Assembly: GCA_946811695.1 (NCBI GenBank)
Contig: OX328124.1
Location: 89,832,196-89,896,195, forward strand
Source: Gonocerus acuteangulatus
Taxonomy: Eukaryota > Arthropoda > Insecta > Hemiptera > Coreidae
Reading direction: 5' to 3'
Length of the DNA stretch: 64,000 nt
A program made the position numbers and the translations under genes. Numbering within the stretch: position 1 is the stretch's first letter; each line of letters opens with the position of its first letter. The notes beneath the pieces are model-generated. The model saw only the letters and a list, made by a program, of their open reading frames with translations. It searched no databases and was not told the origin of the DNA. Shown here piece after piece: positions 10,173-21,722 of the stretch.

Positions 10173-13100
10173 GTATGTGGTAAACATTGTGTTTGTTTTA
10201 CTTTTAAATATTAAAATTAGGCCGTTAAACATTGTATGTTGACTCAAAGTTTATCTGAGGAATAAATGATCTATTTAATTCATTGGTTGAAATATTGCTA
10301 ATCTTACCCCAAACCAAAGAACTTACTTTTAATATTTTATGGCGTTAAAATCTCAGTTTGATTTTCATAAATCTACACATCTAATAACTACGTTATGCCT
10401 TCCTCTTCTCTGAATACTCATACAATTTTTACGAGTTAGATTTTTTAGTCAATTTTTGTTTAAAAATCAAAACAATCATTTTTCTTTGGTCCCATATTTT
10501 GGTATTATATAAACACAGAAGTATTGATCTAAATCTGCTGAAAATAATTTGATTACTAAGTAATGTATTAAAAAATTGTTATGAGAGAATCTATTTACTC
10601 ATAATATGTAATTCATTGGAAATAAAACAAAAAAAAAATGAATTGTAAAAATTATTTATTAGTCTATAGATTTCCATTATATATTTTATAAGTTGTTATC
10701 TCGAAAACAGTAATTTTTTTACATCCTTTATTGTGTATGTTTGTGTTCCTATGTGCTATTTATTTATTTACATTTCGTCATGATTGCCTCGAGGATTCGG
10801 ATTTCTCCAGTTTTGTTACTAAAAGCTAATGAAAGCGTTGCGATTTCACGCCTAACGTCAATACTTCTCATTAAATCTATGGTTAAATTTGCTGTAGTGA
10901 AGAATGCTTGTTTATTCTCGTCTGAAAGTTACAATGAAATGTTCTCAGCTATCTGCTTGTTTCCTCCTTATTTAATTTGCCTATTGCAGAATTTGGTGCA
11001 AGCGGTCTACAAACAATTTGTGTTATAAAGACAGCTGATGGCAAAAATATTGATGACATTTTGTTTGATGCATCCATCATTTTTATGTGTATAATAAAAT
11101 GATGGCCAAACACATTTTTTTTCTATCTTCTTTTGCTTACATATTGTCTTGTAGTATTTTCCTAGCACCCACCATCGTATTATATATCAGTGAAGATACA
11201 TTCCTGCTGATTATCTTGACATTTTGGCACTTAAGGTTTTCACTCCAAGCTGACTGAAACTTTTTAATGCTTATATAATTTAATTTTACCATACTTCTTG
11301 TTTAATGTAATGAATTTTATTTTGCAGATTATTATGAGTGCAATGAACCTCTCTTAGAGTCAGCTCAACTCAGTGCAACATCTTCACTGCGGGGGCGGGG
11401 TCCAGAACATGCAAGGCTTGACGGTTTGTTATTATCTTCAGTTATAGCATAATACAAAGTCTAAGAATATATCATTTATCTAGGACTAATTTGATCATGG
11501 TGGTATAAAATGTTCTTTAATTTGGTTGATTATATTTGTTCGTTAATTAATACAAATTCCTTTGAAAGTTTAGCTACTAGGAGTTTTGAAAAAACTGTCC
11601 TTGTCAAAATATCATAATGGCTTAATAGACTGTGTATAATAAATAATGAATGCGTATAAAAGGCACTTAATAGATATTTGCAAACAAACAATTTGTTTAA
11701 TATTTTCTCTGATTGTTGCATTTGTATTTGAGAGAAAGCAAATATTAATTCCGTTATCAATCATGGAAGTGTTTTACTAATTTTAATTAAGAATTATTTT
11801 TAAGCATGGTGTATTAATTTGTTGGCTATCACTTGTCTGCTTCAGGTTCAGCCCGTTGGTAGAGAATGAAAAGGAATGACTAAGTGATAGCCAACTCATT
11901 TTGAAGACACTTGCTGACTATTGTTTTATCTTGTTACTAAAGAAAAAAATGGCTGAAAAACTTTGTGCGGCACGTTGGGTTTTTGACTGTTTTTCTTGGA
12001 ATCCAAATCACAGTGAGCTAACTGTGGCATTGTCTGCTATTCAGTCTGAAGAAAAAGAAAGGATTGGAAAATTTGTCTTCATGAAGGACGCAAAAAGTTC
12101 TTTAGCTGGAAGGCTGTTAATGAGAAAATTTATTTGCCATGCTTCTGGTATCCCTTGGAATGAAGTAAGGATATCACGCGACAGTCATGAGAAGCCTTTC
12201 TTTGAAAGCTCTCTTAGCCCTAAAATACATTTTAATGTTTCCCATCAAGGACGCTATGTCGTGTTTGCTGGTGAAGTTGATAGAGGACCAATAGGTGTCG
12301 ATGTCATGGAAATGGATTATAAAGGAGGAAAGACTCTCTCAGAATTTTTTCGATTAATGTACAGAAATTTTGCTCCTGAAGAATGGCAAGTTATTAAAGA
12401 GTCAGTCGATGCAAAACGCCAGATAGAAATGTTTTATCGTTTTTGGTGCCTCAAAGAAAGCTATGTCAAGGCAACAGGCACTGGAATTACTATTGACTTG
12501 AGAACTATTGTTTTTAAAGTGAATTCTAAAGTTCTGACTCGAGAAGACTATGTTACCGATACAGTGCTGTATTTAAATGGTATCAAACAAAAACAGTGGG
12601 AATTTCATGAGACCTTGATTGATGAGAATCATTGTGTTTGTGTTGCACTTATTCGTGAAGTTGATGATTTCACAATTAAAAAAATTCCTCTTCATTTCTT
12701 GAACATAGATGAACTATTAGATGATTGTAAGCAGATTATTCCTTTTGATTCAAAGTTTTGTAATGATTTCTTAAACAAATCAACCTAATAATTTGTATTT
12801 TGGGGATAGTTTATTGTTCATGTTAATGTTTAATTATTAGTATACTTTTCATAGTCGTGTGTTAAATACATTTTATTTATTTCCACTTTGTTTTTAAATA
12901 TGCCATCCTATTTTACAGAAAATATTAAGTAAATAAGTGGTAAAATTATATTTTCTTTCTTATGTTTAAAACATGCGCTTAATTGGAGTTCACATTTTTA
13001 ACGAATATTTTTTTTTTTTTTTGAAGGAATAATTAAATGTATCTTAAAATACTTTTTCTTATTTCATGATGGGGTTTAAGACGGCTGAAAGGGACAGTTT

Positions 13101-16100
13101 AGGATGACTAAAGAAAGTCTTGTTCTTCCAAAAATAATTTTCAAAGCATTTTTATTATTAAATAGGATCCAACGTCAATATAAAACTGTAATTTTTTTAT
13201 CAAATTATGCAAATATGTCTTTTGATGTCTTTTTTTTTTAGTGTTTTATGCAATGTTTTAATTAATTTAATTATATAGTTTCCATTGTACGTATTCCTGA
13301 GTTTTTTTTATTTTATTTTATTGTTAGTAGAGTAACTGCTATTTGCTAATAAAAATTTGTTGTGGAAGGAAAGGCCTTTATTTAGCCATATTTTTTTTAT
13401 TTTTGTTGTTAACCATCAATTTTGGTTTATTTTTGTTAAGTTGATTTTGATTTTTTTCTTTATTATAACTTCTGATGATTTCATAATATTTAATTAACTA
13501 ATTACAAGAGATAAACTTTGTTTAGTGAGTAATGTGTATTTATGCTCAATAATAGCCTGCAACATTGGTATTATACATATTTTTTTATTACACTCTTTTA
13601 AAATAATTTGAGAATTACTCGAGGAATATTTTTTTCTGATTCCTTTTATATTTGGATGTGACGTGGCCTTGATGTTTGCATGCTCCAGACCATTTTGGCT
13701 GTCAGTAATTTATTTACCCTGACAAGTTGCCCCCATTCCTCCCATCATATCTTTGCCAGCTGTATGTCCCAGCTCACCCTTCCTCCTTCTTGTAACTGTT
13801 ACTGAATGGTAGAATATTGATTTATCCAATAGTTTTTTTTTTTTTTTTTTAAATTTGCTATGAATAGGATTATCAAAGCCTTTATTGGGGCTTCTCTGTT
13901 AAATGCACACATTTTGTGTAAATTATTATTTCTTGGTGCTAATGACCCTGGCATTCGGAGCACCTATAATTAAAAAAAAAGTATTATTTCTAGAAACTAT
14001 TACATTTAATTGCTGAATCTATTTTATCTAGTGCCATAAAAAAAAAATATTTTTTATTTAATTGAGTCTTAATAAATATCTGCTCTCTACAAATGTTTTC
14101 TAAAGTTCACATACCTTTTATATTGATTTAGTATCGATGAACTTTTATACCATAATAAAAAAAAGGTGGTTAAAAATAAGATGGTTAAAAAAATAATCTG
14201 GTGGAAAATGTAGGACATGAAAATAATTGCCGGTCAAACCAGAAAATATACTGTACTGGAATCCAATTTTTATTTTGAATCATCCCACTAACGCAGTTTT
14301 ACAAAGGCGTTTGTTCCACCCTCCCCCCAATCGTTCACGTTGGAACACATTAAATCAATTATTTATTGTGGATGCTGAACACTTTTCCTTCTTACCAGTA
14401 CCCTTTCTACGAGTAATTCTTTCTGCTACTTTCTCCATAATATAATAATGAATAATTTTCATTGTTAGTTTTCTAAAATATACAAGTAGGTTACACCATA
14501 AATTAAAATCCACTTAACCATTCATCAATCATCATAGATTTAATAAATAATTTTTGTTAATTCTTGTATTTTATTTTAGCGCGGTTACTCCCTATACGGG
14601 GGAGAACCCGCTTATGAGGTTGACCTCACGACGCAATCCGGAAGTGCCGAATAGAAACTTTCACATTTCAGGCCCTATAGATCACGAAAATATAGGTGGC
14701 TCAAATTGGTTTATATATATGTATGTATTTATATATATGCTTATCTGTGAAGATATCACTAACCTCATTGCCAATTAGTACTTTAGCTAGTGTGTTCCGC
14801 ATAGTCATTTCAATAAGGTGGATTAGTTTGAACGGAATGATATATTCACGCAATGCACTAAAAATTTGAGTTCTTTTAATTCGGTCAAAGGCTTGTTTAA
14901 AAGAGAGGAGGTAGGTGTTAAATCTGCTAATTCTTGTTGATCAGGAAAATTTGTTCCTTCTTTTTAGCGTGGTTCATCCTTCCCTCCATAGGGAGGAACC
15001 CTGCTTATGAGGTCGACCTCATGGCGCAATCCGGAAGTGCGACTAGAAAATTTAATGTTTCAGAGCCAATAGATCAAAAAAATAACGGTGGTTCAAATTC
15101 ATTTGTGGTCCAATATTGATGAAATTTTGTGAAAAATCCTTTGTCTAATTTGAAAGCTAAAGTTCGTTAACCAGTAGAATCTGTCCGCTTGAACATGGTT
15201 TTTGGGTTGAAATTTGCTTGAAAAAAATCATAGCACTTGCGTTTTCGCATTAATATACTTGCAGGTACACTTTTTATAAGTTTTCAAATGTAAGCAAACG
15301 AATGAAATTGATATCTGTAACTGTTTAAGAGAAAAGTTAATACAACTAGTTTTCCAAACTAATTTTCAGTTATTCGTTTTGAGTATTCAGAAGCCTTTAA
15401 TTCAGTTGAAAACATTTCCAGCCGTTTTGCATTAATCTAAACTAAGTTATTTAAATTTTGGTTACGTTTGGAGTTAAGGAATTATTAGGAAAAAAATATT
15501 TTATTAACAGATATAAAAAGGTTTGGGATCTTCATATATTTTCTTAGATATCTCAGAAACAGTTAGAAATTTGTGGTGACCAATCGAAAGCTTACTAAGT
15601 TCTCTACTAAAATGAATCCGAAGCAATTTTTGATGGGGCGATGACAATTGGAGAAATGAGTGCTTAAAACTTCAGCGGAATAATTTCCAGTTAGGGTACT
15701 GTCAGTTTTCTGTTGTGGTGCCTAAAATCTTCTGTATATCTTTGAGATTTCATTTTATATTTTTCACGAAAGATCAAAACCTACTTAGAACTGCTTCTAT
15801 TCCTTTACTAATGACACTAGGCAGATATGAACAGAAACACAGTGAGATGACACGAGTCGAACTTTTTTTAAAAAAGGTTATTGATGAGAGCCCTACTATT
15901 TGTTCTTATTATAGTGACTCATACCAAAATATTTATTGTATCAAGAACACCATCATCTACTATGTTGTCAAGTTGAGTTTTGTTTACGAAGTAGATGAAA
16001 CTGAGTGTATTTTCTTGTTTTATTTATTTATCCTTCTGCTGACATTTGTGTTGACATTCCTAAATGCATTATTGACAATATTAGATAAATCACAATTGTC

Positions 16101-17981
16101 AAACATTTTTAAAAACGTATTAGTTATCTAAATCTATTGTATTAAGATGTTTAAGGGATATTATTAGATATGTTTTATACCACCATGAATAAGATTTGCT
16201 TTAAATGATTATTTTTTTCAATTTTATCAGTTTTGTAGTTTCATAATCTGAATTGGAACGTGTAAAACTAAGTTAGGTAAAAAAGAAATCAGGAGTATAT
16301 TTTTGTAGACTCTAGCGCCTGGACTGCCAGCACCTCAGATTTTGATCAGGCTTTGATCATTGACCTGGGAGATGTGAAGAGAGTGAAGGCAATCGCCACT
16401 CAAGGAAGTCCTATTTCGAATGACTATACCGAGGAATATTCTATTTTTTATGGAACCAATGGACTAGACTATGCTGCCTATAAGGGAACTAGTGGAAATG
16501 TTAAGGTGATCTTCAGTGGTCAAGAAAAAAACATTTTTAAACTAACAGAGCAATATTTAATCTCTGGTTTCAATTTCACTGCTTACTCACATACTTCTGC
16601 TTAACTAACAATGCACCTCTTTGAAACTGTTGAAGGGAATTGATGGTTTTATTATTATTTAAAACTAAATAATTTTGGTTTTAATAAATGCTGTGAATTA
16701 TACATATTCTTATTTAATTGTGAAAAAATAAATTGTTGTTTAATATTGTTTCATGATCAAGAAAATTTGTTTGGCTAAAAGACATGAATGTAAGATACTG
16801 TTAATTTTGTATGTTACTGTTATTAAATTTGGAAGTTTTAAGCTTTGGTCCCCTCTTGGATTCAAAGGTGAGCGTTCTCTACCAATGTTTGGGGCGTCCA
16901 TAGACAGGTATCTAGATAATATGTACAGTCTGTCCAGTGTAAACACTCTAGTGCATTTTTCTTCATTGCTTAATATGGCATGCCCTGTTGCGATAAATGC
17001 TCTCTCAGTTATAATTGTGGGGGGGGGGGGGATGCAAGATATTTTTGCGGAGGAACTTCGTTTTAGTTGTAATTTTTTTTCGATTATGAAATTGGGAGAT
17101 TCAGGAGGTTTTTACATCCACTGGTGGCCATTCTTTCTATTGGATTTATTTTTTTCGGGTAAATTTTATAATCAGTGATAGTTACTTCCGCCAAACAAGC
17201 TGCCGAGTGAAAATATTTTATTCAGAATTGTTTTTCTGTAGGCTACATCTTGGTAATAAACACAAATGGAAATAGATGCATTCTCCACGGCTCACAAGGT
17301 ATAACTAGAAATAATGTCTCGCAAAATCGTCTAATAAAGTTACGTGGTGAAGCATTCTCTAAAAATTGTCTTTTGCCTCCTACTTCAAATGGGAGACCAA
17401 CATTCTGTGATTTTGTTGCAAAAATGTGTCTTTACACAAATTCCTCTCTTGATTGTATTGAAACATTATCTAGACACCTTGTATCCAAATTTGAACAAGC
17501 CTTTATATGTGTTTCATAACATTAAAATATGGCTGCCATTTAATGGTAAATCATAAAATGAATATTTTTAAAATGCTTAAAAAAATACAAAATCAAGAGG
17601 AGAGACCAACACATGAGTGAGCTTTTTAAGCATTACAAGACAATTTTATTTTTGAATTAATAAAGACACCATCTCATATAAGAATTCATATATGATTGTA
17701 TAAGATGGTTATACAAGACATTCTCGTGATATCTTGTATAAAGACACCATATCTCGGCAGCTAAAACTTTCCTTTGTAATTTTTAGATATTTCTAGTTGG
17801 TTTCAGGATGGTAAAAATGTGCTCACTTGTTTGGGAAAGGGTGTTTTTAGCGCGGTTCCTCCCTCCCCATAGGGAGGAACCCTGCTTATAAGGTTGATCT
17901 CATGACGCAATCCAGAAGTGCCGACTAGAAAATTTTGTGTTTCAGACCCCATAGATCACGAAAATATAGGTGGTTCAAATT

Positions 17982-18035
<54 letters not shown>

Positions 18036-21000
18036 TATATTTGTCTGTTCGCGCTTTCCTGGCCTCAATAATGGTCCGATTTTGATGAAATTTGGCACAA
18101 AAATCTTTCTTCTGATTTGAAAGGTCAAGTCCCCCCCACCGGAACATGGTTTTTGGAGCAAAATTCGCACGAAAAAAATCGTTCCGCTTACTTCATATGC
18201 TTGCAAGTACTCGTTTTATAGGCTTCTTGGCCTAGGAAAACGAATGAAACCATTCTTAAGGCGATAGCTTTAACCGTTTTCTAGAAAACTGGATAAATAG
18301 TTGTTGATTAACGTTTTTGGTTTGGGTACTTAGAATCCTGGGATTCAGTTGAAACATTTTCTGCATTTCGAGAAAGATTCGAAGACCTTGACTATTTTCA
18401 ACTGCCTCTATCCGGGGGCCTTTCTGGGGTCGGCCGACCCATCCAGGTAAGATCATAAATCAAGACCTTTCAAGAAAAGTGGAACCAAAATAAAACTGTT
18501 TCTATTTTAATCTTTCCAAATGAGACTTGGGATAAGAACAGAACCGTGCTAAGATGATGCAGTTCCTGCGAGTCGGACTTTTTATGATGGTAGCATCTGA
18601 ATTGATATTGTAAACTATTTGACCGTTTTATTAGTGATATTAAACAATGTGGTCTGTTTGCCAGAGTATAGCTTAAAACAGAGTCAGTTTGATTCCCAGC
18701 ATGGTTCTAAAATATAAGTATTAATGTTAAATTAACTGATTGTGTATTCCATTTAATAAGATCATAGCTTAATTTAATATTAATGCATTTTAAAATGTAT
18801 AAACCGTACGTTGGAGAAACATAAAAGGAAAAAAAATATTATCTTCGTGACCTCAATTTCTACAATCGTCCTATACATGCCAGGCAGAAGGACTATAAAA
18901 ACAATTAACGTGAATTCAATAATTAAAACGAGCTTGCATGTCTCACTCCCCTTTATGTGCTTCTTCAAGAACCAAAAAAAAAATCACTGCACTACAAAAA
19001 CAACCTAATTGTAGAAAGGGAAACGTTTCCCTACAATCTTCTCATCAAAAGTGAGCTGTGGTCGAATCAGTTCTGGTAGTGAGGGAGTGTATTATCAATA
19101 TAGTAAAAAAAAATAAGAACTGATTATCCAGAAAAAGACGAGTCGTTTAATGTGAAATAAAATATTTAGATTTAGTTTGTGATACGAATAACGATACTTG
19201 TCTAAAAACTAAAAAAATATACCATTTAATATCTTGGTTTTTTCTTGTTTGTAGTGTGAATATTTTATTTTACACTTTGAGTGGTTTCTTTCCAAATTTT
19301 ATTTTATTTTAGATGACTAATCTTCTTGTTGATGATTATTTTTTTTATGATCACTTCTAAACAACTGACTTCTCATCGCTGATTGACACGATACCATATA
19401 GTAATCTCGCTCATGTTGGGGCCAATGTATGGGAAAGTTCTCCTTGGTCTGAACAGGCTATTTTAGTAGTGTAGTGAGCATTTTTCTTCCTGAAGTGGCA
19501 TCTAACAGAGTGTGAAACGTAGAGCTACATTTAATAAATTAATTGACATTAATTCTATTTTTATGGATCTTCTGACTGGCATATGTATTATCAGCAAAAA
19601 TACATAATTTTTTTTACTTTACACTTTGGTTGTACATATTTGTATATTTTAGAATTGTGAGTTGTATCTGAGAGGTTTATTGAAGCTAGTGATGTAGGTG
19701 AATCAGCATGGAGTCCAGACGGGGATACGTACTACCAGTTTCTGACAGCTGACCTTGGCTCTCGTAAGCAGGTCCATTGGTTGGCTACACAGGGGAGGGC
19801 AGGCACTCTCGAGTATGTTACTGAGTATATTGTTCAGTACTCTGACGATGGTCAGCAGTGGAAAACTGTTACTGATCCGTCAGGGCATGCAGAGGTATAT
19901 GCATACATTTTGTATTTTAGAATATTTTTCAGCCTTTATTATGGTATGACATCCCTATTGTGTTAGTTGATACATTTTTATTTATTTTAATATAAGTACT
20001 TTTTGGTACTAATTATTGGAAGTAGATTACTAAAATTTTGGTTTTGATGGGGCTTTTACTTAATTTCTTTTGCACTCTAACTAATGCATGATTATTTTAT
20101 TCCTTTTAAATAATAATATTTAATAAAATAAAATTTCAAAATCATTATTTTTTTATAAACATTAGCCCGTCAGGCTCAGATTTGAATCCATGCTCAAGTG
20201 CATGTCATTATATTACTGTGCTTCATATTCACAGCATGGCAAGTTATCTTATGGCGCCAAATCTACAGTCAGAGGGCACACATAATCTTTTAGCCTTTCA
20301 TGACAATTAGACTGTCTAGCTTCAGTTTAAGATGTGTTCTCTTATTAAAGTTGTTTACCTTAAATATGCTTTAGCGATGACTAAACTAAAAAAAAAACGT
20401 TACAAAAAAGTGTCCGCTGGCGTTCGCACTGGCGGGGTGGCCATGTACGAAAAAGAAGACTGTATGTTGTACAGTACGTTACATAGGTTTGTCGGGTGGA
20501 GCTAAAGCATATTTATGTTCCTGAATTTGAGCAGAAGCCTCTAAACGAAATTTTCTCCATTAGATGATTTATTTTGCTAAGCTGTGATATGAAGCCCGAT
20601 AGCGCACCTGGCAAGAGATTGGCCAAACAGAATATTCAGAGTTCAAAGCATGGCCTGGTGAGATAAGTTTTCTAAAAAAAAAAAAAAAATTAAGTCAGTG
20701 ATGGCGTATACAGTGGTTAATAAAATAAAAGAAAAAAAAAAACTTTCTCCTTAAGAGTATATATATTTTTAAATCTTAATTCTATGTATCTCAGAATATT
20801 TTCTGGAATAAACTGATTGTCTAAATCCATTACTAGACTTTGACTGCCAGAATTATGTTTTCTTAGTATGTTGAATATTGGAATTGAGATTCCTGTTTTT
20901 GGTGTGTGTTTCTACTTTTATTTTTTTTTTTAAGTTTTTTTTCATGCTAGATAGATAGTTTTGAGTCATTCAGTCAATTGTGTGCCTTATGCCTGTTTCA

Positions 21001-21689
21001 TGATAATGTGGTGATCCTATTTATTTATTTCAGCTACAATTTATTTATTCAGTTCGCTTTACATTCTATACAATTATTTCAAGTCCACATGGCCCCTCCC
21101 TTCAGAGCACTTCAACTAAGATTTTACAGCCTTACCCAAAAAATATCTTCTGAGCAAGAAGATACTCCTAGAATACGGCTGCAAATTCCTTGTTGTAAGG
21201 CTACTAAGGGGAGAAATACACGGTCCAGGTGATCGCCAGGCCGGCCAATATTATTTGTGTCAACACATACAGTCCAGGCGATTTTGCCCCCACTCCATGC
21301 AGTGCTCCACTCCTGGATAACTTATACTGTCAGTAGTAATCCAGATACAAGACTAAATCTATTTCAAAAGTGTTTAATAAAAGTTTATATTTTTATTTTA
21401 AATTCTTCTACTTTGAGTTATTCATTTTTATCATAATATTACTCTGAGATTTACTGAAATTTGATTTCCAACTGGTCTTTTTAATTTAAGTTTTTTGGTA
21501 TATATAAGGTATACTAATTAATACATTTTCATCATTGTATATTCAAGGTAGATAATGGTGTTATGTAGTGCAGCTTTTAGATATTACAGGAATCTGTGAG
21601 ATTAGGAGTTTAGGAAAGTACTGTAAAATGATATATTCAAAATTCTTTCTTTATAATACTTGAAAAATAAAAAGTGTTTTACAAGCGAA

Positions 21690-21722
<33 letters not shown>

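Noticed and set aside
15715..16131. 138-codon open frame on +
   Set aside because: No start Met in context, no recognisable motif. The hydrophobic end reflects T-rich intron sequence beside repeat copy b.
16506..16604. Treating exon 3a as a terminal exon ending at TAA 16602
   Set aside because: A donor GTGATC sits exactly where exon 3b ends, and the 197 nt lengths match. The open frame beyond it is better explained as intron.
16753..17178. 141-codon open frame on +
   Set aside because: Lies in the intron between alternative exons, includes a poly-G run and shows no domain.
20580..20660. Possible tRNA-derived repeat (TAGCGCACCTGGC ... GAGTTCAAAGC)
   Set aside because: Box-like strings only; no convincing fold, tail or target duplication.
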